Assembly (NCBI GenBank): GCA_905215855.1
Contig: CAJMRT010000006.1
Location: 12,832 to 76,831, forward strand
Source of the DNA: an uncultured bacterium
Lineage (GTDB): Bacteria; Bacillota; Clostridia; Oscillospirales; Acutalibacteraceae
Length of the DNA: 64,000 bases
Direction: 5' to 3'
The notes below the pieces were generated by a model. It searched no databases. It was not told where the DNA came from and saw only the letters and a list, made by a program, of their open reading frames with translations. This document shows positions 18,153 to 25,669 of this stretch, one piece after another (the stretch's first letter is position 1; every line of letters starts with the position of its first letter). Both the position numbers and the translations under genes were made by a program.

Positions 18153-18181
18153 ATTATACAAAAGGATTGTCCCTTTGTCAA
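18153..18181 (-). promoter_or_regulatory. sigma-A type promoter for DUF177-rpmF
   Basis: On the minus strand TTGACA (18181-18176), a 17-base spacer and TATAAT (18158-18153) match consensus exactly, as expected for a ribosomal protein operon. The start would lie near 18146. Confidence 0.85.
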
Positions 18182-18351
18182 CTAAAAAATACAAGAAAAT
18201 AGGCTGTTTTTTTCGGGAATTTATGACAATGTTAGCTAATTTTCCCATATGGAATTTTAAGCCTGCAAGGTTGTTCAAGAAGTTACTTTGCACTTGATTT
18301 TCAATTTTCATTATACCTCTTAAACATATATAATGCAATAATAAATTGCAG

Positions 18352-18380
18352 TTGACATAAAGCGGAATTTGTGATAGCAT
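18352..18380 (+). promoter_or_regulatory. promoter for the riboswitch-queuine salvage operon
   Basis: TTGACA (18352-18357), a 17-base spacer and TAGCAT (18375-18380). Transcription would begin just before the first stem of the aptamer at 18388. Confidence 0.75.
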
Positions 18381-18387
18381 ACTGTGT

Positions 18388-18452
18388 GGCAGTTCGTAAC
18401 CATCCTGCCAGAAGGACGCCGATAGGCTGCTCCTTCTATCAAAACTAAGGAG
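18388..18452 (+). promoter_or_regulatory. preQ1 riboswitch aptamer (probably class III, or class I with an inserted helix)
   Basis: Stem P1 is GGCAG (18388-18392) with CTGCC (18405-18409) around the 12-base loop TTCGTAACCATC. An A-rich tail ends in AAAACTAAGGAG (18441-18452), as in preQ1 aptamers, where the tail pairs back into the loop as an H-type pseudoknot. Between P1 and the tail lies an extra hairpin, AGAAGGA/TCCTTCT (18410-18437) with an inner GCC-GATA-GGC. An added helix beside the pseudoknot is a feature of preQ1-III, a class known from Ruminococcaceae upstream of queuosine-precursor transport genes. The two downstream genes, a radical SAM enzyme and a YhhQ transporter, fit this ligand. 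The class assignment is my inference. A covariance-model scan would settle it. Confidence 0.75.
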
Positions 18453-18481
18453 AAAGGCACAGGACTTTTTACGCCCTTTTT

Positions 18482-18510
18482 GCACCCTCTTTTGTGTGGG
18501 TGCTTTTTTT
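18482..18510 (+). terminator. riboswitch expression-platform terminator
   Basis: GCACCC (18482-18487) pairs with GGGTGC (18498-18503) around a 10-base loop, followed by seven T. It lies between the aptamer and the first gene, so ligand binding probably controls transcription read-through. GGCAC at 18456-18460 and GTGCC at 18511-18515 could form a competing long-range pair. Confidence 0.85.
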
Positions 18511-18526
18511 GTGCCGGAAAGAGAGT

Positions 18527-19222
18527 ATGGAGAGATACAGTATTATCAATGAAAAGAACAGTCGGGAGATTGTTCTTCTGCGCGGAAGCGGCTGCGTTTA
18601 CAAAAAATGCATCTTCTGCGACTACTACGCCGACAGGTGCAGTGATGAGGACGAAAACTTTCGTCTTAACAAAGCCGTGCTTGAAAAAGTTACGGGAATT
18701 TTCGGTGACCTTGAGGTCATTAACTCAGGCTCGGTTTTTGAGCTTGACAAAAAAACACTTGATTTTATCAAACAGGTGTGCAAAGAAAAAAAGATAAGTA
18801 CCATTCATTTTGAGGCACATTACCTTTATCGTAACAAAATCAATCAGCTCAGAAAAGATTTTGCGGATTTTGATTTGAAAATGAAGCTCGGTCTTGAAAC
18901 CTTTGACTACGATTTCAGAGAAAATGTCCTGAAAAAAGGAATCAAAGAGAGCAGTCCCGCTGTTATTGCAGAAAATTTCGACGAAGCTAATTTCCTTTTC
19001 GGAATTAAAGGTCAGACAGCCGAGTCTATGCAAAAGGATATTGAGCTGGGATTAAAGTATTTTGAACGAATCTGCGTGAACATTATGTGTGACAACACAA
19101 CAGATGTCAAACCCGACAAATCCGTTATAAATGAGTTTATGCAGAAAGTCTATCCTATATATAAGGATAACGAGAGAGCGGATATTTTAATTAACAACAC
19201 GGATTTTGGAGTAGGTGATTGA
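18527..19222 (+). CDS. radical SAM enzyme, probable queuine lyase (QueL-like)
   Basis: A 231-aa protein with an unusual radical SAM cluster motif, CVYKKCIFC (CxxxxCxxC), followed by the DYYADRC segment. Later elements are compatible with a partial TIM barrel (ISTIHFEAHYLYR, LKMKLGLETFDYDF). It is controlled by a preQ1-type riboswitch and followed by a YhhQ queuosine-precursor transporter. In Clostridioides difficile a radical SAM queuine lyase (QueL) regenerates preQ1 from salvaged queuine. The context here points to the same job, but I assign it from context and motif style, not alignment. The start is ATG 18527. A longer frame from 18494 runs through the terminator hairpin and is rejected. 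The ribosome site (GGAAAGAGAG) is modest. Confidence 0.7.
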   Translation: MERYSIINEKNSREIVLLRGSGCVYKKCIFCDYYADRCSDEDENFRLNKAVLEKVTGIFGDLEVINSGSVFELDKKTLDFIKQVCKEKKISTIHFEAHYLYRNKINQLRKDFADFDLKMKLGLETFDYDFRENVLKKGIKESSPAVIAENFDEANFLFGIKGQTAESMQKDIELGLKYFERICVNIMCDNTTDVKPDKSVINEFMQKVYPIYKDNERADILINNTDFGVGD

Positions 19223-19223
19223 T

Positions 19224-19934
19224 ATGAATGAACTTTTGCTTCTATTTTCTGTAGTATTCATCTACGGAATGGCACTTTTAGGATATACACTTTTCGGCAA
19301 AGCAGGACTTTACTGCGTTTCAGCCATAGCAACAATCCTTGCAAACATTGAGGCTTTAATCCTCGTGAATGCTTTTTCAATGGAACAGACACTCGGAAAT
19401 GTGCTTTTTGCGGTAACATTTCTTATCACGGATATTCTTTCGGAATGCGAGGGCAAAAAAGCCGCCAACAAAGCGGTTCTCACGGGAATACTTTCATCGG
19501 TATTTTTCCTTGTGCTTTCACAAAGTTGGATGCTTTACAATCCAAGTCCGAACGACACGATTATGCCGTCAATCAAAGCAGTGTTCTCAAACACTCCACG
19601 AATGATTTTTGCATCCCTCACTGTTTACGCAATAAGTCAGCTGTTCGATGTTTGGCTCTACCACAAGTGGTGGAAGTTTACTGAAAAGAAATTCGGCGAC
19701 AAGAGAAGATTTTTGTGGCTGAGAAACAACGGTTCAACACTTATCAGTCAGATTTTGAACACAGCCCTCTTCACCGCTTTTGCGTTCTGGGGAACTTATG
19801 ATTTCGGAACGCTTGTTACAATCTTCCTTTCAAGCTATGTAATCTACATTTTCACAAGTCTGCTCGACACCCCTGCAGTGTATCTTGCAAGATTTATCCA
19901 CGATAAAAAGGAACAGAAAAAGATTTCGGAATAA
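19224..19934 (+). CDS. yhhQ: queuosine precursor transporter YhhQ family (VUT)
   Basis: A 236-aa integral membrane protein with about six helices. Family features include the FLITDILSECEGKKAANKAV motif, the LFDVWLYHKWWK segment and the LWLRNNGSTLISQILNTALF stretch. YhhQ transports queuosine precursors (preQ0/preQ1 or queuine) into the cell. The start is ATG 19224, two bases after the stop of the radical SAM gene and behind AGGTGATTGAT. It is expressed under the preQ1-type riboswitch. Together the two genes form a compact salvage operon. No queC, queD or queE synthesis genes are in the window. Confidence 0.92.
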   Translation: MNELLLLFSVVFIYGMALLGYTLFGKAGLYCVSAIATILANIEALILVNAFSMEQTLGNVLFAVTFLITDILSECEGKKAANKAVLTGILSSVFFLVLSQSWMLYNPSPNDTIMPSIKAVFSNTPRMIFASLTVYAISQLFDVWLYHKWWKFTEKKFGDKRRFLWLRNNGSTLISQILNTALFTAFAFWGTYDFGTLVTIFLSSYVIYIFTSLLDTPAVYLARFIHDKKEQKKISE

Positions 19935-19965
19935 AAACAGCTTAATTGAATATTTTCAACAAAAG

Positions 19966-20010
19966 ACAAGTCGTCGCAATAATTTTTGCGGTGACTTGTT
20001 GTGCTTTTTC
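19966..20010 (+). terminator. terminator after yhhQ
   Basis: ACAAGTCGTCGCAA (19966-19979) pairs with TTGCGGTGACTTGT (19986-19999) over 14 positions, including two G-U pairs. TGTGCTTTTTC follows. The gap from 19935 to 20230 otherwise holds only the promoter at 20146-20174. Confidence 0.8.
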
Positions 20011-20145
20011 AAGATTTTCGTGAATAAACCATAATATTATGCTTTTTATAATATACAACCTTCCGCATTTTTATAGTCATTTTTTGACAATATGTGCAAA
20101 ATTGGCTAATTTTGTCCTGAACCGCATAATTTTTTAAGATTTTTA

Positions 20146-20174
20146 TTGACTTTTTCTGTACCAAATAGTATAAT
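20146..20174 (+). promoter_or_regulatory. promoter for the BlaI-M56 operon
   Basis: TTGACT (20146-20151), a 17-base spacer and TATAAT (20169-20174). A BlaI-type repressor normally binds a dyad near its own promoter. TACCAAATAGTATAATG contains a weak TA-rich dyad, but no clear operator is visible. Confidence 0.75.
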
Positions 20175-20230
20175 GAAGGCAAGTTAAATGCTTAATATTA
20201 TTTATAAACTTAATTTTGGAGGTAAATATC

Positions 20231-20611
20231 ATGCTTACTAAAAGTGAAGAAGAAATTATGTACTTATTGTGGGACCTCGATGAGCCGCTCACAAGCTCGG
20301 AAATTGTTAAGAAGGCAGTAAACAAAACATGGAAAAAGAGTTACATTAATCTTCTTATCAATTCTCTTCTCAAGAAGGACATGATTAAGGTTGTCGGCGT
20401 TAAGCAGATGACTAAGAACTATGCCCGTACTTTTGTTCCTACAATGACAAAGGACGCTTATGCAATCAAGCAGATTTCGGACAGACCGAATTTTGCCGAC
20501 AGCGATATTCCGACTCTCTTCTCAGAGCTTATTGAGAGAACCGAAAGCTCAGATGTTTTTGATGAGCTTGAAGCTCTCCTTAAAAAGCGCCGTGAAGAAC
20601 TCGGCAAATAA
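20231..20611 (+). CDS. BlaI/MecI-family winged-helix repressor
   Basis: A 126-aa dimeric DNA-binding repressor. The N-terminal winged helix shows LTKSEEEIMYLLWDLDEPLTSSEIVKK and the recognition region KKSYINLLINSLLKK. A C-terminal dimerisation helix with the LPTLFSELIE-type pattern follows. BlaI/MecI repressors are inactivated by cleavage through a partner M56 protease, which is encoded four bases downstream. The start is ATG 20231 behind GGAGGTAAATATC; the frame extends to a TTG at 20216 within the upstream region. No beta-lactamase is adjacent, so the regulated output is something else, possibly the small secreted protein at 21869. Confidence 0.9.
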   Translation: MLTKSEEEIMYLLWDLDEPLTSSEIVKKAVNKTWKKSYINLLINSLLKKDMIKVVGVKQMTKNYARTFVPTMTKDAYAIKQISDRPNFADSDIPTLFSELIERTESSDVFDELEALLKKRREELGK

Positions 20612-20614
20612 TTT

Positions 20615-21865
20615 ATGCAAATAAGTTTTTATTCATTCTTGTTTTCTATTGCAATAAGCAGCATTTTTATAGTGCTGCTTTACTTTTTCAGAAAAAAGAT
20701 TGCCTTTTGTAATTACTGCGGTCTTTATACGATTTTGGGATTGTATGCTGTAACATTTGCAAGAATGGCTCTGCCGTTTGAATTTGGGTTTACAAATACA
20801 ATTTCAGATTATAGTTTTTATCCTGTAGTAATTGACGCATTAACGCCTGACAAAAAAAATTTCTTTGTGCCAGAGTTTACATGGCTCAACCTGATTTTCA
20901 CAATATGGATTGCGGTAAGTGTAATCCTTATTATTCGGGCGATATACAAGTATCACAAAGCAATAAAAATTCTGAAGAAAACGGTTATTGAACCAAAACC
21001 TGAATTACAGGCTCAGCTTGACGCTGTTGCAAAACAATGCAAAATAAAATCCATGGTTAAACTCAGGATTTCAGATTCAATCTCATCTCCTGTTACATAC
21101 GGATTTTTTAAGCCTGTTGTTCTTTTTTCAAACCAAACTTTTACGAATGAAGAGTTTAATTTTATTGCGACGCATGAATGTTGTCATATCAAAAACAAAG
21201 ATATATGGATAAAACTGCTGACTGAAATTTATTGCGGAATTTTCTGGTGGAATCCGCTGGTGTATTTGTTAAAAAAAGACCTTTCGTTTTGTCTTGAACT
21301 CAGATGCGACAAGCGTGTTACAAAAGCACTTGACGATTATGAACGGTGCAACTACGGTCAGGTACTTGTTACCGAACTGAAAAAGTGCTATGAAGAAGAG
21401 AATTCAGATAAGCAAAATGAGTGCAACCTAAAAAGTGCTCTTATCGGAATGAACTTTGCATCAATTGAAAAGAACAAAAAGAATATACACAGAATGGAAA
21501 TGATTCTGTATCCAAACAAAAAGCAGACAATCAAAAATACTTTTATTACAGCTTTTGCGATTTTGCTTTCCATTGGGATATTCTTTGCGTCATACTGTGT
21601 TTTGATTGTTCCGGGGTGGGATACTACATACGAGGATTGTGTAGCCGATCTCATTGAATCGGGTGAATACAACGATAATGTCGAAGTATATGACGAAACA
21701 AATATGTATATTTATGTTGAAAAAGACAAAACCACTCACCTTATTTTTGAGCCTTACGATGAAAAGAAAGGCATTGTCTATACAGACGACAATTCTATTA
21801 TTATCCCCTATGAGCAAGTTGAGAACGGCGAATATAGTTACTGTCTTGTATTAAAGGAGAAATGA
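20615..21865 (+). CDS. M56 (BlaR1/MecR1-like) membrane metalloprotease
   Basis: A 416-aa polytopic zinc protease. N-terminal transmembrane helices span about residues 1-120. The catalytic HECCH (HExxH) falls at residues 187-191, followed by ELRCDKRV, where the third metal ligand is expected. A last helix spans about 310-335. A short extracytoplasmic tail of about 80 residues, with many Asp and Glu, ends the protein. It lacks the penicillin-binding sensor domain of true BlaR1, so it probably senses another envelope signal through the short tail. It would relieve repression by the BlaI partner. The ATG is 20615, four bases after the blaI-like stop. Confidence 0.88.
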   Translation: MQISFYSFLFSIAISSIFIVLLYFFRKKIAFCNYCGLYTILGLYAVTFARMALPFEFGFTNTISDYSFYPVVIDALTPDKKNFFVPEFTWLNLIFTIWIAVSVILIIRAIYKYHKAIKILKKTVIEPKPELQAQLDAVAKQCKIKSMVKLRISDSISSPVTYGFFKPVVLFSNQTFTNEEFNFIATHECCHIKNKDIWIKLLTEIYCGIFWWNPLVYLLKKDLSFCLELRCDKRVTKALDDYERCNYGQVLVTELKKCYEEENSDKQNECNLKSALIGMNFASIEKNKKNIHRMEMILYPNKKQTIKNTFITAFAILLSIGIFFASYCVLIVPGWDTTYEDCVADLIESGEYNDNVEVYDETNMYIYVEKDKTTHLIFEPYDEKKGIVYTDDNSIIIPYEQVENGEYSYCLVLKEK

Positions 21866-21868
21866 CAG

Positions 21869-22174
21869 ATGAAAAAGAAAGCCGCAAAAATTTTTACAGC
21901 ATTTATTATGACAGCAATTATCGCACAAGGAACCGTTATGGTTGCAAGTGCAGCAGAAACAGATTCAACCCCCGACAGCGTTGCAATTGTTGAAGTTGCA
22001 ACTCCTGACAGTTCAGCTTTGGAGAGCGGTGCTGATACAACTGCTATTCAGCCAAGAGCTGATGTTATAGTAAGAAAATGGCGTCGTGGAAGTCGTGGAC
22101 AGCTCCAGTACAGAAGATGGAACGATACAAAGCAAGAATGGGTTGACGACGAATGGATTGACTACAAAGGTTAA
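21869..22174 (+). CDS. small secreted protein with Trp/Arg-rich C-terminus
   Basis: A 101-aa secreted protein. A signal peptide (MKKKAAKIFTAFIMTAIIAQ...) ends at ASA-AE. A Thr/Ser/Asp-rich stalk follows, and then a compact C-terminal module of about 40 residues beginning IQPRADVIVRKWRRG. The module carries four Trp residues, a basic first half and an acidic end (WVDDEWIDYKG). It is the third gene of the BlaI-M56 operon, three bases after the protease stop, with its own site GGAGAAATGACAG. It may be the sensed ligand, an inhibitor or the effector of the protease. I cannot name a family. Confidence 0.8.
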   Translation: MKKKAAKIFTAFIMTAIIAQGTVMVASAAETDSTPDSVAIVEVATPDSSALESGADTTAIQPRADVIVRKWRRGSRGQLQYRRWNDTKQEWVDDEWIDYKG

Positions 22175-22188
22175 TCAACATTAACAAC

Positions 22189-22230
22189 AAAGGCGAAGCA
22201 GATTTGTGTCTGTTTCGCCTTAATTTTTTT
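22189..22230. terminator. bidirectional terminator between the BlaI operon and rmuC
   Basis: AAGGCGAA-G-CAGA (from 22190) pairs with TCTG-T-TTCGCCTT (to 22221), followed by TAATTTTTTT. It serves the plus-strand operon. On the minus strand the stem follows the rmuC stop and ends in A-rich flanks that read as T. Confidence 0.8.
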
Positions 22231-22232
22231 GC

Positions 22233-23402
22233 TTATTCAAAAAGATTCTGTTCCGACAGGCTGACCGATTCAACATCTTTAAGCTGACGCTGAATTTGAC
22301 GGGTACGAACTCCGACAAGCTTGTCAAGTTCCTTGTTTGCCTGATCAAGCCTTTGCTGTGTCATTACAAGCACATCATTGAACTTGTCGAATTCGGTCTT
22401 TACACCGCCGAGTATTTTCCAAACCTCTGCACTTCTCTTTTGTACGGCAAGGGTTTTGAATCCCATCTGCAACGAATTGAGCAGAGCCGCCATTGTACTC
22501 GGACCTGCAATATTCACCTTATACTCACGCTGAAGGACTTCAACAAGTCCCATATTGACAACCTCACTGTAAAGCCCCTCAAACGGAAGAAACATAATTG
22601 CAAATTCCGTTGTATTTGGCGGATCAATGTACTTATCGTGAATATCCTTTGCCTCGCTCTTTATACGCTGAACAAGTGCTTTTTGTGCCAATTCAATACT
22701 CTGTTTGTCACCGCTTTCGACCGCATCACGCAAAGCCGAATATGTGTCACCGGGGAACTTTGAGTCAATCGGCAAATACACTGTGCTGTCACCGTCAGAG
22801 GGCAGTTTGATTGCAAACTCAACAACATTTTTTGAGCCTTTTTTTGTAGCAATATTTTCCTCGTACTGTTCCTTTGAAAGGATTTCGGAAAGAATTGCAC
22901 CAAGCTGAATTTCGCCGAGTATTCCCCTTGTTTTAACATTTGAAAGAACCTTTTTCAAATCGCCCACACCTACTGCAAGCGTTTGCATCTCACCAAGTCC
23001 CTTATAAACCTGTTCAAGTCTTTCGTTGACAAGTGAAAACGACTTGTTCATCTTATCTTCAAGTGTTTTTTGCAGTTTTTCGTCAACTGTCTGTCGCATT
23101 TCATCAAGCTGACGGAAATTTTCCCTCCTTATACTTTCAAGCTTTTCATCAACCGAGCGTCTGATATTTTCAAGGCTCTGAACATTGTCCGATGAAAAGC
23201 TGTGAAGCCTTTGTTCAAGCTGAACCGCCCTGTCATTTTGCGACTGTGCAAAACTCTGCTGATTGAGTAATATCTGTCGAAGTTCATTTTCGGCTGTATT
23301 ATTATTTTTCCTTTTTAGAACTATTATCAATGTAACAACACTTACTGTAAGCGTTATAAGACACAATAAAAGCAAAATCATTTCCGCTGCCGTGAATTGC
23401 AT
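22233..23402 (-). CDS. rmuC: DNA recombination protein RmuC
   Basis: A 389-aa protein with one N-terminal membrane helix and a long coiled coil (about residues 40-150, rich in Gln, Glu and Leu). The RmuC core follows, with VKTRGILGEIQLGAILSEIL, PIDSKFPGDTY and the FLPFEGLYSEV motif. RmuC limits inversion at short inverted repeats and is thought to have a nuclease-like fold. The start ATG 23402 follows GGGAGGTAAAAA. It is a single gene. Confidence 0.95.
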   Translation of the reverse strand: MQFTAAEMILLLLCLITLTVSVVTLIIVLKRKNNNTAENELRQILLNQQSFAQSQNDRAVQLEQRLHSFSSDNVQSLENIRRSVDEKLESIRRENFRQLDEMRQTVDEKLQKTLEDKMNKSFSLVNERLEQVYKGLGEMQTLAVGVGDLKKVLSNVKTRGILGEIQLGAILSEILSKEQYEENIATKKGSKNVVEFAIKLPSDGDSTVYLPIDSKFPGDTYSALRDAVESGDKQSIELAQKALVQRIKSEAKDIHDKYIDPPNTTEFAIMFLPFEGLYSEVVNMGLVEVLQREYKVNIAGPSTMAALLNSLQMGFKTLAVQKRSAEVWKILGGVKTEFDKFNDVLVMTQQRLDQANKELDKLVGVRTRQIQRQLKDVESVSLSEQNLFE

Positions 23403-23469
23403 TTTTTACCTCCCGAACAATAATTCGATTTATATCTAAATAATATCATTCGGGAGTTCTTCTGTCAAC

Positions 23470-24396
23470 TCAAGGTTCAAATATTGTTTCGACCCGCTTT
23501 TTGCAATTTTCAGGTGAGTAAACAAAGCGGTCTATATGGTTACTGTTGCAGTAGTACTCGGGCGATTTTGGATTGTATTTATAATCAAAAACATCAATTA
23601 TTATCAGCTTTATTTTCATTTTTTCGGGAATGATACTTTTTATGTAAACACTTACCTGATCCCCCACGCAAACACCCTCTTTGGTTTCTGCAAGACCTGC
23701 AAGGTTTGGTGAAAGCTCAACAAAAGCACCGTAATTTTCAACGCTGCGAACAATTCCGGACACGGTTTCTCCGGCACAAAACTTTTCGGCATTTTCCTCC
23801 CATGTTCCGAGAAGCTCTTTATGACTCAAGCTGATTCTGCCGTTTTCAATTGATTTTATTACAGCCTTAATATCCATCCCAACAGTAAACCGCTCACGGG
23901 GATGCTCAATTCTTGAAACCGAAATTGTATCAATCGGCATCAATGCAATAATTCCGCAGCCGATGTCGGCAAATGCACCAAAACTTTCAAGATGAGTTAC
24001 TCGTGCAGGCACAATATCGCCGCATCTTAACTTTGAAATATACGCGTCAAGGCACTTGCGTTGAGCCTTTTCCCTTGAAAGCATAACAACAGGTTCTCCG
24101 TTCGGGGCTTCGGTTATGTCGGTAACCACAAAACAAATGGGACGGTTTACTCTTGAAATTACGGCAATGTCACGAACCGAGCCGTCTTTTATTCCGATTA
24201 CCCCCTCTTCCCTCGGAATTATGCCCTTGATGCCCGCAAGGTCAACAATAAGATTGTGACTGCTGTCACAAACAATTGCCTTTGCCTCAAGTATTTTTTC
24301 ACTGCTTTTTGCCTCTTCAAGCAATTTCAGAGAATGAATTATATTTATGTTTTCCTGTTCGGATATAAGTTTTCCTTCGGGTAAATATTCTGACAT
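23470..24396 (-). CDS. S1 RNA-binding domain protein (short RpsA-like)
   Basis: A 308-aa protein with an N-terminal degenerate S1-like domain (AIVCDSSHNLIVDLAGIKGIIPREEG). Two clear S1 domains follow, around residues 125-195 (GDIVPARVTHLESFGAFADIG) and 215-285 (GETVSGIVRSVENYGAFVEL). This is the arrangement of the short S1-like proteins of Clostridia, which bind mRNA and may support translation. The start is ATG 24396 with GGAGGCTTTAAA; the longer frame to 24435 has no ribosome site. Confidence 0.85.
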   Translation of the reverse strand: MSEYLPEGKLISEQENINIIHSLKLLEEAKSSEKILEAKAIVCDSSHNLIVDLAGIKGIIPREEGVIGIKDGSVRDIAVISRVNRPICFVVTDITEAPNGEPVVMLSREKAQRKCLDAYISKLRCGDIVPARVTHLESFGAFADIGCGIIALMPIDTISVSRIEHPRERFTVGMDIKAVIKSIENGRISLSHKELLGTWEENAEKFCAGETVSGIVRSVENYGAFVELSPNLAGLAETKEGVCVGDQVSVYIKSIIPEKMKIKLIIIDVFDYKYNPKSPEYYCNSNHIDRFVYSPENCKKRVETIFEP

Positions 24397-24528
24397 TTTA
24401 AAGCCTCCGTTATATTTAGGTTTACAAAAAATCATATGAAAAAGTTTTCTGTCTTATTACACAGACGCAATTTTTTGCAAAAAAATTTATTGCATTTGCT
24501 GCACTATCCTTCATAAAAAGCGGCAAAC

Positions 24529-24557
24529 TTGCATTTTTATTTCGTTTATGCTATCAT
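24529..24557 (+). promoter_or_regulatory. promoter for the cyclophilin gene
   Basis: TTGCAT (24529-24534), a 17-base spacer and TATCAT (24552-24557). The leader holds an imperfect hairpin (GAGG...CCTC, about 24600-24624) before the ribosome site. Confidence 0.55.
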
Positions 24558-24646
24558 AGGTATGTGTGTTTTAGAATAAAATCCGAAAAAGAAGAGCCGA
24601 GGTTATGTAACATAACGCCTCAGCTTGACAGGAAGGAAACAAATCT

Positions 24647-25660
24647 ATGAATACTTACAATCTCAAAAAGCTGTGTGCGGTATCGGTTGCATCAATTATG
24701 TGCGTTTCTGCACTTGCATTTTCGGGTTGCAATAACAAACAGCCTGAAACCTCGCAAACTCCCGATGAACATGTTCCGACAACTACGGCTGTCAGCACTT
24801 CCGATGAACCTACCGCACAGAATTATCTTGAAAGCATCGGCATAGACACTGCTACCCTCGGTATCACTCCGAACATTATTCACGATTCAAACCCTGTCGG
24901 TTTTCAGCTTGATATACCAAAGGACGGCGATACAATTGCAGTTGTTCACACCTCATACGGTGACATTAAAATGCGACTTTTCCCTGAACAAGCGCCAAAG
25001 GCTGTTACTAACTTTGTAAACCTTGCAAAAGCAGGAAAGTATAACAACTCGCTTTTCAGCAAGGTAACGAAAGACTTTATGATTAACGGCGGTTACTGCG
25101 GCACAAGTTCATACGGTGATGTTTTTGAAGATGAATTTTGCGACAAGCTCTTTAATATCAGAGGTGCGGTTGCAATGTCAAACACAGGTGCGGATACAAA
25201 CGAAAGCGCGTTTTTTATAAATCAGAAGACTGCCGAAACATACAAGAATGAAGGCGGCTGGGAACATCTTGCAAATCAATGGGATTCTATCAAAACCCAG
25301 CTTGCAAACTACAAAGATTCAAACCTGCTCAGTGCCTTTATTGAAAAGAATGGCACTAACTGCTATGACACAGACAGCGTTCCGGATAGCGTAAAGAAAT
25401 TGTATGAGGAAAACGGCGGTAATGCTTACCTTGACGGTGCATACAATGCCGTTGACAGAGGATACACAGTTTTCGCACAGGTAATTGACGGAATGGATGT
25501 TGTTGACAAAATTGCTTCTGCAAAAGTTGACAAGGACGGTATTCCTGTTAAAAACATTGTTATAAAAAGCGTTAAGATTACACAGTACAAGGAGAAATCG
25601 ACAACTCAGGCAGCTTCAACATCTGCCGAGGGCATTACGCAGCCGACTACAGTCGGATAA
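24647..25660 (+). CDS. cyclophilin-type peptidyl-prolyl isomerase lipoprotein
   Basis: A 337-aa extracytoplasmic foldase. The signal peptide ends in a lipobox (AFSGC), anchoring Cys27 to the membrane. A Pro/Thr-rich linker precedes the cyclophilin domain (about residues 95-315). The domain shows TSYGDIKMRLFPEQAPKAV, a region matching the MINGGY active-site stretch, and AMSNTGADTNESAFFIN. The domain has a long internal insertion (WEHLANQWDSIKTQL ...) relative to simple cyclophilins. The active-site Arg of FxMIQGGD is altered (KDFMINGGYCG). The start ATG 24647 follows GGAAGGAAAC. Confidence 0.88.
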   Translation: MNTYNLKKLCAVSVASIMCVSALAFSGCNNKQPETSQTPDEHVPTTTAVSTSDEPTAQNYLESIGIDTATLGITPNIIHDSNPVGFQLDIPKDGDTIAVVHTSYGDIKMRLFPEQAPKAVTNFVNLAKAGKYNNSLFSKVTKDFMINGGYCGTSSYGDVFEDEFCDKLFNIRGAVAMSNTGADTNESAFFINQKTAETYKNEGGWEHLANQWDSIKTQLANYKDSNLLSAFIEKNGTNCYDTDSVPDSVKKLYEENGGNAYLDGAYNAVDRGYTVFAQVIDGMDVVDKIASAKVDKDGIPVKNIVIKSVKITQYKEKSTTQAASTSAEGITQPTTVG

Positions 25661-25669
25661 GGAGAAATT

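Noticed and set aside
18494..18526. Longer start for the radical SAM gene (GTG/ATG-type extension at 18494)
   Set aside because: It would begin inside the terminator hairpin of the riboswitch and has no ribosome site.
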